A stretch of 64,000 bases of DNA from Cladophialophora immunda (Eukaryota > Ascomycota > Eurotiomycetes > Chaetothyriales > Herpotrichiellaceae), in contig NW_015622542.1 in assembly GCF_000835495.1 (NCBI RefSeq), positions 642,485 through 706,484 on the forward strand, given 5' to 3'. Numbering within the stretch: the first letter of the stretch is position 1; each line of letters begins with the position of its first letter. Both the position numbers and the translations under genes were made by a program. Shown here piece after piece: positions 33,870 to 43,697 of the stretch. The notes beneath the pieces were generated by a model. It was given only the letters and a program-made list of their open reading frames with translations, ran no database searches and was not told the origin of the DNA.

Positions 33870-34379
33870 GACGTCTCTTGGTTCAAGGGGCTCAAGGCCC
33901 CTTCACTCGAGTACCAGGGTCGTCTGTTGAAGCTGCGGCCAGAATACTGTAAGAAATCAGAGTTTAGCCAGTTTCCCTATTCCAAGAAGGTCAGCATTCA
34001 GCTAATGAACGCAATTTGCGTTGGGGATCCTGGGGGAAGCATTCCTTCGCGCAAGCCTGAACAGGTGTCACAGCCTTGCAGCTTCGCCAGTGCAGCCTTG
34101 TCGCTTCCATTTTCATCGACTGTAGTTATGTCTCTCAGGTAGTCCAGTCTTCTTAATTTGATCATGTTGGTAAGAAGCTCATCAAGAATTAGTTTAAAAG
34201 CCAAAGGCGCTTGTTGGAACCGAGACCCTTCTTCGACTTGGACATAGATCCTCTGTTTGACGCCTCAGTTTTCCCAGGCTGAGGTCTCGAAACCTGGATT
34301 TCTTCAGCTTCGCCTTCTCTCTGCGCGAGATTGCAATAGCTATATCTTACCTTGCACGATCTCCTGGTTACCAGGGTCC
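33870..34379. other. intergenic, unassigned sequence next to gene remnants
   Basis: Contains a 68-codon minus frame at 33998-34204 (KLILDELLTNMIKLRRLDYL) that could be another gene scrap. No family recognised. Confidence 0.35.
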
Positions 34380-34757
34380 TTATTCCAGGTACTCGAGGAT
34401 ATAGACATATGACTTGTCCGCCTTACGACTGACCCAGACTCCCTCGGGTGGGAGATCGCCTTGGTCCTTGACTGGGACTTCCCACACGCGTCCCAACAGC
34501 GTCCGCGGGGCACTGGGGTCAGAATCGTCCCAGATCGACCATCCGAAATCCCTATCGTAGGTCATCTTCCCTACCGAGTCTGACCGCACGTAGACGCTCT
34601 CTTTGGCATTCCCGGCTCGAAGGTGAAATTCGTACGCCAGGCCGTCCAGGAGGCGTCTAAATCGGAATTTGGGGGACTTGTCCATGTGAAGATTTCGACG
34701 CAGCGGTGGTCCTTTGACCAGAGAGAAGATGTGCTTTGTTCTTGTCCTTCGCAACAT
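34380..34757 (-). CDS. small hypothetical protein
   Basis: A 125-residue frame with even, protein-like composition, no membrane segment and no signal peptide. Aromatic and charged residues alternate in a way that suggests a small beta-rich soluble fold (KMTYDRDFGWSIWDDSD; VWVSRKADKSYVYILEYL). I do not recognise the family. It lies beside the rearranged region and opposite in orientation to the Zn2Cys6 gene. Confidence 0.45.
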   Translation of the reverse strand: MLRRTRTKHIFSLVKGPPLRRNLHMDKSPKFRFRRLLDGLAYEFHLRAGNAKESVYVRSDSVGKMTYDRDFGWSIWDDSDPSAPRTLLGRVWEVPVKDQGDLPPEGVWVSRKADKSYVYILEYLE

Positions 34758-35276
34758 TCTGACAAATGATCGTAGGTTTCCATCAGGGATCGCAGCTATA
34801 TTGAGTCACCCGAGCACAAGGAGCTGTGTAACCCACCGTAAATGGCCCTCGGACTGGCACTTATCTTGAAGCGTTCAGTCAATATGCACCCACCTTGCAG
34901 TATCTTGGCTTATTAGTCTGCACAGTCGATCTCTTCTGACAATTTCAAGGCGCTATGTCCAGGGCCGCGATGTTGGCCTTATAAATAAATAGGAGTTCTC
35001 AATCTCTCTGACAAAGTTAGCGATGTTGGCGCCCAGAACAGCTTCCAAAAGCGGCGGGACATTCACTGCCACTTTGGCACTACCAGCACTTCTATCATGC
35101 TAAATCCAACTTCCCCCTTTCTTCCCACCTGGCCGTTGAGACTATCCAGGCTTGTTCGTTTTTCAGTTACAAGACCCTTACAAGCTGAGAGGTAGTCCTA
35201 ATCCAAGGGCTGGAATATGGTTCCCTGATGGGGTCTGCTTGCTTCTTAATCATCAATATCGCGTCAAGGTCTGACC
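34758..35276. promoter_or_regulatory. 5' region of Zn2Cys6 gene with TATA box
   Basis: TATAAATAAATA at about 34980-34991 is a clear TATA-type element, some 290 bp before the ATG of the plus-strand regulator. A pyrimidine-rich tract near 35110-35130 fits a transcription start region. No gene in the interval. Confidence 0.4.
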
Positions 35277-36851
35277 ATGACTTTGCAAAATTCACGACCA
35301 AGAAAAGGCCAGCTCGGCAGTCGCAAGTCTCATGACGGATGCATCACTTGCAAGATCAGAAAACTGAAGTGCGATGAGGAGCGCCCAGCCTGCAAAAGAT
35401 GCCTGACAACAGGGAGAAAATGTGATGGCTATGTTCGCCCTGGCATTGCGGGAGCTTGGCACGCCTGGTCACCAAACACGAACCGTGCCATAGTGCAAGT
35501 TAAAAATCCTCCGACATATGCCAGTTTCGAGCAGATCGAGGTCCAATCATTCGAGTTTTTCGTGCGGCGAGTCGTGCCTGATTGTTCACGCACAGTGGAT
35601 GAACACTTCTGGCGTCGCCTTCTTCCTCAGCTCAGTCACTCAGACCCTGTGATCTGGGACGTTGTCATTGCTCTGTCTTCTCTGATTCAACACTTTCAGT
35701 CCTCAGGCAGATCTACAGAGGCAGGAATCAAGACAATGCCCATCGCAAATGGGGAGCATCGAAGGGCTCTGGCATGGTATGGCAAATCGATCGCTCGTCT
35801 ACGGGCACGATTGAAACAAGCATCAACCCGGTCAACCACTGCTGTCATATCTTGCATTCTATACATTTGTATAGAGTGCCTCCAAGACAATCCGTCCGAG
35901 GCAATAGCGCTGTATCGTCGAGCAGTCGCCATGATGGAAACGGCTGCAGAACCCGAGCATTGCACCCGTCCGCTAACACATGACGAACGCTCTATCGAAA
36001 GCACAGTCCGAGCTTTGTTGCAAAACATGTCTGCATCGCAAAGACTTCCTCTCAGCCGTGGAAGGGCTCTAGGTCATACATTTTTCGAAACGCTGGCGGA
36101 CGCCAGAGACGAGCTCTATATCCTGCTCTTTGCGGCTCACGATTTTATCCTAGATACAAGGGAGATCAGGATCAACAAACCGAAAGACTGGGTACCAACT
36201 CCGGACTTGATTTCCCGACAGCAGCAACTTCGAAGGGATTTTCTGAAATGGCTCTCAGCATACGAAGATATGACCATATGTTTTAGGAGAGCACCCAGTC
36301 AGGATGAAATCGAGCCCTATTCCCTGCTCCATGTGGTGTATGGCTACTATTTCATCTTGGTGTGCACAGGTTTGAGTATGTATGAAACGGATTTCGACGA
36401 CCTTTTCCCCCTGTTTCAGAATATGGTCGACCACGCCAGTCGGGTCATCACCCCCAGGAGCGAAGGGCTGCGGCCAGTCTTCATGTTCGAGACCCGAGTC
36501 ATCCCTTCATTGTTCGCCGTCGGCGTCAAGTGTCGGCACCCGATCATTCGTCGACAGGCCATCTCGTTACTCCGAAAGGGGACTCAGGTGGAAAATACTT
36601 GGAGGGCTGACGCGATGGCCGACATCGCTGAATGGTCGGTAGGGATCGAGGAATCAGGCAATATTCACGGGGTCTTTTGTCCAGAGCCCTCCAAAACCGA
36701 GCTACCGCCCGAGAACCACCGAGTGCACTGGAGTCAGATGATCGAGCTTCAAGACTCTGACGGACGAGCCGCCAAGTTCCACCAAGTCCAAAAGTGGGAG
36801 CAAGATGAGAACCACGTGTGGTCATTAGTTGACTACATGGTGAGGGTTTGA
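35277..36851 (+). CDS. Zn2Cys6 transcription factor
   Basis: Intronless, 524 residues. The DNA-binding domain is a textbook binuclear cluster with six Cys at residues 22, 25, 32, 39, 42 and 49 (C-x2-C-x6-C-x6-C-x2-C-x6-C), preceded by a basic stretch (RPRKGQLGSRKSHDG). The rest is the helical middle region of fungal regulators (SFEFFVRRVVPDCSRTVDEH; WDVVIALSSLIQHF), lacking any other known domain. It acts in the nucleus, usually binding CGG triplets as a dimer. No clear metabolic cluster adjoins it, so its targets are unknown. Confidence 0.93.
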   Translation: MTLQNSRPRKGQLGSRKSHDGCITCKIRKLKCDEERPACKRCLTTGRKCDGYVRPGIAGAWHAWSPNTNRAIVQVKNPPTYASFEQIEVQSFEFFVRRVVPDCSRTVDEHFWRRLLPQLSHSDPVIWDVVIALSSLIQHFQSSGRSTEAGIKTMPIANGEHRRALAWYGKSIARLRARLKQASTRSTTAVISCILYICIECLQDNPSEAIALYRRAVAMMETAAEPEHCTRPLTHDERSIESTVRALLQNMSASQRLPLSRGRALGHTFFETLADARDELYILLFAAHDFILDTREIRINKPKDWVPTPDLISRQQQLRRDFLKWLSAYEDMTICFRRAPSQDEIEPYSLLHVVYGYYFILVCTGLSMYETDFDDLFPLFQNMVDHASRVITPRSEGLRPVFMFETRVIPSLFAVGVKCRHPIIRRQAISLLRKGTQVENTWRADAMADIAEWSVGIEESGNIHGVFCPEPSKTELPPENHRVHWSQMIELQDSDGRAAKFHQVQKWEQDENHVWSLVDYMVRV

Positions 36852-37565
36852 AGACAAGGCGCCGATGCCGTTCGTTCTTACTTGCCAACCTTTACGATGG
36901 GAGCCAACGTCAGACTGAGGCCGCAATCCGTGTCCAAAATTGCAGGGTTTGTTGTTCTCACTTCTAGCCCCAGAGAGGCGGCAGCAAAGCTCCTCGCATT
37001 CCACCACAAACAAATGATCCGGAATCCAGTCTCCTTGCTCTGGCGTGACGACGACGCATAGCCAGCTATCCTTTCTGGGCGGGCCGTTACCCCCCAAAGC
37101 CCACAACCCGAGCTCACCAATCGTTGCTCTGGATGGCAAAGGGTGGATATGAGGGTTTCATTGACCGAATGGTGCTTCTCTGACTCGTGCTAGCATCCCT
37201 TGCCCAGGAAGAAAGATTGATGTCTCAAAAATATCCCGTGGCACAACCCCGTTTCTTGACCCACCAGATTCTCAATCGACTCCATAACCCGAGCCGACCA
37301 ATCACATCTCGCGACAGCCTCCTCACTGGGCAAGCTCTTCTGCAACGAAATACATATCGCCTTATATGACATGGCCCTTTCGGCATGGTTCATAAAGCCT
37401 TGAGGGAGCAGAAAGATTAGAGCTGCCACCTCTAGCTGTCTATCTGCGAGCCAACGGTACATCATTCCAAGTCCTCAGACCGGAGCACGATCGTTACGTC
37501 GAGCTCCCGATACCGAGAGAAAAGCCTCGATTTCGGATCCCAATTGTCCAGATCGCTTAGCCAAG
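36852..37565. other. intergenic, no gene recognised
   Basis: Frames up to 104 codons on the minus strand without family features. Probably 3' UTR of the regulator and 5' flank of the microprotein gene. Confidence 0.45.
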
Positions 37566-37793
37566 ATGATATCCTACGAAGGAATCATCGCCATATGCAT
37601 CTTTGGCGCCGCCGCGCTCGTCACGATGGGATACGTAGTCCACAGACTGTTAAGCAAAGCAAGCAACGCCGGCGACCCATTCACCCCGTCCGACCAGCAG
37701 AGGCAGTACATGCGAGAGGTGCGGGAGAGGAATATAATGGATGCGCTGGGGAATACCAGGCCGCAGCGGCGACATCATGCGGCGGATATGTGA
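37566..37793 (+). CDS. single-pass membrane microprotein
   Basis: 75 residues beginning MISYEGIIAICIFGAAALVT, an N-terminal hydrophobic helix of about 22 residues, followed by a basic, hydrophilic C-terminus (QQRQYMREVRERNIMDALG). No cleavage site is evident, so the helix is likely a signal anchor. The ATG is preceded by A at -3. Short fungal proteins of this shape exist, but I cannot name a family. Function unknown; the regular helix-forming tail argues against a chance frame. Confidence 0.55.
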   Translation: MISYEGIIAICIFGAAALVTMGYVVHRLLSKASNAGDPFTPSDQQRQYMREVRERNIMDALGNTRPQRRHHAADM

Positions 37794-39054
37794 CAGACGT
37801 CGATCCAGCTGGACCGAGCCGGAACCGAAACGAACGTGTTTACGAAAATGCCTGCTCACGAAATCCAGTCTGCGAAATAGACTCCTGAAGCAGGCGACCA
37901 CCTTTACACATAACTCCGAGTCTTGTCTCTGCTCTGCCCTACGGTCTTCCTGGAGAACGTCTCGAAGGGCACCGGCTGCGACGGCTTCAGGAGGGAGTAG
38001 CCGGACTTCACGATCGACGCCACGGATGATGCCGGACACAGAATAAGAGGATGACTCCAGACAAAGAGACAACCGTAAACCGCGGTCAAGGGACGTTGTT
38101 GTACACAATCTTCGGAACGATGTGGCGGGTGATGGTGAGAGCGGCGCACAGCGGCAAACGAAAAGCCTTTGACTCCACGACATCAGGCGCGCAAGAGAAG
38201 CTATTCAAGTTATGGGGCCACACAACAGCAATCGAACCGTGGCCGTGGCGCTGTCTATCAGTGTCTATCTCCGCAAGGCGCTGTTTTCAATGGGTGGAAT
38301 GACACGTCACTGCTGGCACAGTCACACCATAGAAACGAGGGAATCCGGTTCTTGACATGGTCATCCAAGCGAGTACGCTTCTGAAGACGAGTCCTTGGTC
38401 CATTCGGTGGCGGGGGGGCTCGACGATGTAATCTTGGAGTATCATTACGCTGTACCCATTTCCGCGAAATTATCGAGCCAAACAGTGCGGACCCGGTCAT
38501 GACAACACATTGGATCATAGTCATTCAAAAGTTCGTTGAGCACCAGAAAAACACCCAAAGCCCAAACCTGAATCCAACTCCAGCCCCAAAATGGTTCGCA
38601 AATAAGTCGCCAATGTCTTGAAGAATCTAGTGAGAAGAAACGAATCCGTCCACCGAAGTCATGCACCCTTCAAAGACTTGATATCCCGGACCTTGCTTGA
38701 CCCAAGGGGGTAAGACGCTTCCTCGGGTCGTGTCCAGCACATAAGTCATGCGTGTTTCATGTCATCAGATGGCACATCCATCCCAAGGCGGTCGGTCGTT
38801 CGTGAAGCGTCCTCAGCCGTGAAGCCGTGCAATCAATCAGTCAATCAATCCGTTACGCACTGACATATATCAGTGGTGTACACAAATTGACGCCCAACGC
38901 CCATGTTTCGTCCCTGCGCGAAAGCCCGTCAGTGCGCATTAAAACCAGGAATTCGTCTATAGCATCCTCGGCAACCACAACAACACCCATCAGAATAGCC
39001 ATTATAGTCGTCATCATCATCCATCATCCAGGGCCGGATCTGAGGAGTAGCTAG
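37794..39054. other. intergenic, no gene recognised
   Basis: About 1.25 kb. Overlapping frames on both strands (longest 177 codons, 37650-38183, minus) conflict with the microprotein gene and show no family feature. Short CAATCAAT-type and ATC/CAT repeats occur near 38827-38850 and 39010-39030. Confidence 0.4.
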
Positions 39055-41454
39055 CTAGTAAGGTCGTCGCTTGATCTTGACGCGAAACAGGTAGCGCAGA
39101 AGCACGTGCGAGGGGTCGTAGAGCGCGTACTCGTTGAAGCCCAGGGTGCCACCGGAGTGGGTGTCGCTGTAGGGGACTGTCGGCTCGGGCTGCGCCGAGG
39201 AGATTCATAGTACGAGGTTAGGAGGAACATCCTTTGCTTTTTCTTTTGGCACAGGGGCGTGAACAGAAACGAAAAGTGTGATAGTGATAATGAGCAGCCG
39301 GAGAAATCACAGAGGAGGAGAAAGACGGGGAATTTAAAGAGAAGGAAGAACGGGAAGTTAAGCAACGGATCCTCCACTTACTCCCCCCCCCTCCCCCTCT
39401 CTTGACCAAAGAAAAACCCAACGAAAAAGACACACACACACACACACACATACCATCAAGGGCACCCCGTCGCCCACGCCAGGCTCCATCTCCCACTCAA
39501 TCTTCCTCCATGTCTTGGGCCCCGTGCGGCCGAGGCCCTCGATGCACCGGTGGCGGCCGCGGGACTGCCGGATGAGCTCGTGGCCGTTGTAGATGCTGGT
39601 CTGGGAGCGGATGCGGTGGACGCCGACGTCGGCCTCGCACAGGAGCAGGACCCCGCGCCCTTCCCAGGCCTCGTAGCGGCAGAAGCTGGCGGACTTGCTG
39701 GCCGCGTCGGCCAGGTAGATGGCGTTGCCGAACATGGTGCCCGTCCAGCTGGCGCCGCGGCGGCGGATCTGCAGGCCCAGGTCGAGGATGCCCAGCAGCG
39801 AGTCGAGCGGCGTGCCGTGCCACAGCAGCAGGCGCATGTCGCCGGCCGGGTCGCCGTCCTGCTGCGCTTCCTTGGCCTCGAGCCAGTCGCGGTACGGGTT
39901 GGGGAGCCGCGCTTTCACGAAGACGCGGTAGATCTCCTCCAGCTCCACCGTCAGGCAGTGGATGCGGTGGCACGAGTTCTCCAGGTAGCTCCTGAGTTGG
40001 CGGAACTCGGGCGTCGACGCGTCCGTCAGCCGCCGGAACCCGTGCCGCAGCGAGCTGTACGCCTGGTACAGCGGCTGGGCCAGCGCCCGGTGCGCCGTCA
40101 GCTGTTGCGCGCCCCGGCGGTGCATCTCGGCCGCCATGGTCGCGATCTCGCGCCGTGGCCACAGACAGTACAGGAACTTGGACTCGAGGAACAGTGCGTG
40201 GTAGCTCGAGATCACCGGGGGGCGGTCCTCGCCCGAGCAGCAGGGCATCTGGCTGCGGTAGTGCGACGACAGCCTCAGGATGGTCATCCAGTTGATCGCC
40301 TTGCCGGACTCGATGTGCTGGCGGATCCGGTCGAGCGTCTTGAACGCCGAGAAGACGGCCCACGAACTGATCTGCTCGTACGGCGCCGTGAAGGCCTGCC
40401 ACGTCGACCCGGACGTGCTGGCACCCTCGTCACCCGTGGTGTGCTTGCGACTCCTCACGGGGCCACCGAAGAGGATGTGCTCCATCAGATCCTTGACTTC
40501 CTCGTTGGTCTTTGTGTCAACCGCCGTATACTCCGGGAGTTCCTTGGGGCGCGCCGCGGTCTTTTGGTAGTCGAGCTCGATGAACGCGAACCGCCCTTGC
40601 CGCCGTGACAGGGATTCGTATCGTCGGTTCCACGTCGTCGACGTCTTGTCCTGGAAGATCTTGCGAAACTTGGCCGTGACGATGTCGAGGTTGCTGGACT
40701 CGATTTCGGTCCGAGCATGGCCCTCGAGCCCGACGCGGCCTTCGCGGGTGACAAAGACGTAAGTTGCCGTCTCGGGATTGAATACGATCTGTTCAGTACC
40801 AAAGAAAATTTGTTAGTCCATGCAAAATCTTCACTCAATGATGCTGTGACTTAGCACATTTGAACATACTTGGTGCCGTCGGAAGAAGTTGATGTTCTTC
40901 ATAATGTCGGCTCGGAGAAGGTACGCGTCGTATATCGACGTCCTCGCGCGATCGATCACCACCGCCGCATCCAGACCGGCCTCGAAATCCGGGGGGATAT
41001 GTATCCTCGCCCCGTCCTGCGTCTGGGTCCGAAAGTAGCCGTAATGGGAAGTGCGTCTCGACCTCGTGGAACATCGGCGGTTGTGGGAAGCATACACAGT
41101 CTCGAACTCGATCCGGTTTTCCCGGTGCCTCTGACTCTCACTCAGGAAAATATCATAGCTCTCCCAGTCGGAGGTGATGCGGGGGAGCGGGACGGTTGGA
41201 CGAGGTATTGGTGGTGGTGGTGGTGATGGCGGCGGTGGCGACGACGACGACGACGGAGAAATCGGTAGAGCATCCTGGCTTGCTGCTGCTGCTGCTGCTG
41301 CTGATGATGCTGCAGGTTTCTGAGCATCTGCGAAAAGAGGGGCGCACGAGATGTCCAGGACCTCCGAGCCGGCTGTAGGTCCTCGTCCAGCGTTCTTGGC
41401 GAGTTTCGCCGGGTTGATAGTCCCTGGCGGATCTGGAGCCCACAGCGGGAGCAT
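39055..41454 (-). CDS. poly(ADP-ribose) polymerase with WGR-like domain
   Basis: Minus-strand exons 41454-40870, 40788-39454 and 39189-39055 give 684 residues. The first 85 include poly-Ala and poly-Ser/Pro runs. A WGR-like domain covers about 165-275 (ADIMKNINFFRRHQ, EGRVGLEG, TAKFRKIFQDKTSTTWNRR), with Glu where most members have the signature Trp. An all-helical regulatory domain follows. The catalytic domain has the complete triad: His519 in LLLWHGTPLDSLL, Tyr553 in GNAIYLADAASKSASF and Glu660 in NEYALYDPSHVLLRYLF. It should attach ADP-ribose, probably chains, to nuclear proteins at DNA breaks. No BRCT domain is seen in front, unlike the common fungal nuclear PARP. The start codon is uncertain. 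Confidence 0.87.
39431..39450. repeat. (CA)10 microsatellite at a PARP splice donor
   Basis: Ten CA units on the plus strand, read as (TG)n on the gene strand directly after the donor GTA of PARP intron 2, so the donor merges with the repeat (GTATGTGTGTG). Confidence 0.95.
41280..41308. repeat. GCT trinucleotide repeat in PARP exon 1
   Basis: Seven consecutive GCT triplets plus imperfect copies, read on the gene strand as GCA-type Ala codons giving a poly-Ala run. Confidence 0.9.
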
Positions 41455-42397
41455 GGATTGGCAGTAGTCGGGCGATGATTCTCGTCAGAAGGTGAGATTC
41501 TGATGAAGACGCGGGCTAGCATGATCCACGGGGTCGAGAGGGGTCGTTGCACGGTCGGCGGCGGACGTTCAGCCTCATAGGCACAAGACAATGCTGATCT
41601 CGCCAGCCTCAGGAGGAGGTGCCCAGGGTATATGATGTTCCAACTGAGATGTGATGCCCGGCCCGAATGATCAAAGGAAGGAAGAAGTTTGCAACTGAGC
41701 CACGAAGTTGGCTCGCTTCAGTGATGCCGGTAACGCAAAGACCAGGCGGAACGTCCCAACTTCTGACACCTGAGGATCTGGGCTGGGCTGGCTGTCACGA
41801 GGCACGCCTGTCCTATTCTAGTCAGGCGCCAGTCGCCCTGTCGCCACAGGACTTCCTTTATGCTGCAGGCTTCCTTGGCGGCTCGTATCGGGTACTACTT
41901 CTTTCTGCTGGGTTCCGGTGAGTGGGAGAAGGAGAGTTGGGGTAGTCACGAATCAACGCTGAGGCTGAAACAAAGAAAAGAGGTTGCAGAGTGGATCATG
42001 GCGTGAGCAGAGGGCCGCTAGAAATTCTCAGCCTTATCCTGACAGTTCTGGATCAGATCCTCCTCGACTTGTTCGGCTGTGAGCAACCACAGCTGGTGCA
42101 GCCAGAGACAGACGCCCGCTTCCGCCTGAACACCTGCGGATTTCCGTGTTTCTTGTTGCGAGGCACAACGCCATCCGGTCTTGGAAAAGTTGGTGTCCAG
42201 CAGTTCTCAGCCTGAGCCTCGCGGGTCGGAAGTCCCCAGCTATACCTCTTTTGGACAATGGTGACGAGGGCACTGAATACCAGCCCCGCTTTCCCCGCTC
42301 TCGGCTATTATTACCACGCCATGGCTAGCCAATAGTAGTTAGATCCATTCCTCCATAGCGTCGGCACCGGGCGGCACATGCATTGCCTGTTATTCTC
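41455..42397. other. intergenic, no gene recognised
   Basis: 5' flank of the PARP gene and 3' flank of the MDR reductase. Frames under 85 codons without features, apart from a 149-codon minus frame overlapping PARP exon 1. A missed PARP 5' exon is possible near 41520. Confidence 0.4.
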
Positions 42398-43507
42398 TCA
42401 CAGCGTTATAACCACCTTCCGCGCACTCACCCCGCTCTTCTGCCTATCAAGGCCGCCTTGGACAAAATACAACCCGTTGCCCACCACGAGCTCCGCTGGG
42501 GCCGCCTCCAACGACCCGTCCTTCAAGGCCGCAGGCACGTACTCGGCCCATATTTTGGTCGCAACAACGCCGCCTTCCTGACTCACGACGTTCGTGCTTG
42601 AGATTCTGGCCGCCTTGACGCCTTTCGGAAGATCCCCCGGCGTAGAAACCACGCTTGCGACCGTCCCACCGCCAACAGCGTGCAGGACCGCTGCGCATTG
42701 CCGGACGGTCGTGTCGGTTCCGATGGCGTCATATGCTCCTGCGACGGGCGCGCCGTTCTCCTTGAGCAGCGAGACGAGTATGGGCACGATGTCGGGGTTG
42801 TGATAGTCAAGCACCAGCGAGGCGCCCAGGGCTTTGCAGTAGGAGTAGTTTGCCGGCGAGGACGTGGTGACGACGTCGTAGCCCGAAGCCACAGCAAGCT
42901 GGATGACCGACGAGCCGACGGACGACGACCCACCCCAGAGGAGCAGCACGGCCTTCTTCTTCTTCGTCCTCGCTTCCTTGATTGTCTCGTCCACGTCCTC
43001 AGATCTGTTCCCCGTTTCTGGCATCCACATTCGACCCGCCCGTTTGTTCTTGGCCTCAGGATACTTCAGCCCCAGCATCCCCTTGAGATACAGCCCGGCC
43101 GCAGCGGTCGAGATACTCAGCGGCAGCACCACCGCAGCCTTGAATTCCATGCCGTCCGGGATCTTCGCGGCTGTCTGGACCTTGACTCGAGGATAGAGTT
43201 GAAAGCCGCCATAGGCACTCCCGTTCCCAAGTCCCAGCGCGTGGGCAATGACGCGATCCCCCTTCTTGAACCTCTTCACATTCTTGCCCACCTCCAGGAC
43301 TTCTCCCGCGATGTCTTCCCCGAGAATGCCCGGGTACTGAACACCAAAGCCGCCCGAAGCCTGGATCTTCCAATCCACCGGGTTCACAGCTACGGCGCGG
43401 TTCGTGATGACAAGCTCGTCGGGCGAGAGCTCCGGGAAGGGCGCAGTGGCGACCACCAGGTCGGCCCTTTCAGCAGGGATCCAGGCTGCATAGTTGACGA
43501 GCTGCAT
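42398..43507 (-). CDS. zinc-independent MDR oxidoreductase (enoyl-reductase-like)
   Basis: Intronless, 369 residues. GroES-like part with RAVAVNPVDWKIQ and PGILGEDIAGEVLEVG; Rossmann part with LLLWGGSSSVGSSVIQLAVASGYDVV. Active-site zinc ligands are lacking. It shares the SSSVGS nucleotide loop and overall order with the gene at 16226-17350, so the two are distant paralogues. A 20-residue basic insertion (ARTKKKKAV region) lies just before the Rossmann fold. It lies about 190 bp downstream of the FAD hydroxylase on the same strand. Expected NADPH-dependent reductase in the cytosol; substrate unknown. Confidence 0.85.
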   Translation of the reverse strand: MQLVNYAAWIPAERADLVVATAPFPELSPDELVITNRAVAVNPVDWKIQASGGFGVQYPGILGEDIAGEVLEVGKNVKRFKKGDRVIAHALGLGNGSAYGGFQLYPRVKVQTAAKIPDGMEFKAAVVLPLSISTAAAGLYLKGMLGLKYPEAKNKRAGRMWMPETGNRSEDVDETIKEARTKKKKAVLLLWGGSSSVGSSVIQLAVASGYDVVTTSSPANYSYCKALGASLVLDYHNPDIVPILVSLLKENGAPVAGAYDAIGTDTTVRQCAAVLHAVGGGTVASVVSTPGDLPKGVKAARISSTNVVSQEGGVVATKIWAEYVPAALKDGSLEAAPAELVVGNGLYFVQGGLDRQKSGVSARKVVITL

Positions 43508-43697
43508 GTTTCTTGTCCGTTGAGCGGAGTTAATGGGGGGATACGGCCAGCTTTATCGAGGATATATCAACAGCTCGATTGTCAGTGAGGTTGAGAGCTC
43601 TGGCAGCCTCGTGCGGGGTAAGTCAGGCATCCAGCCTTGTGCATCAGTCCCAGCTGATGTGGTGCCAGAGTGGGTGGCTCGTTGGGACCTTGAGGAC

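Noticed and set aside
39550..40608. 352-codon plus-strand frame
   Set aside because: Antisense to the PARP exon 2 in a GC-rich region where stops are rare; Val/Arg/Leu-rich with no domain.
42680..43588. 302-codon plus-strand frame
   Set aside because: Antisense shadow of the MDR reductase; no family feature and biased composition.
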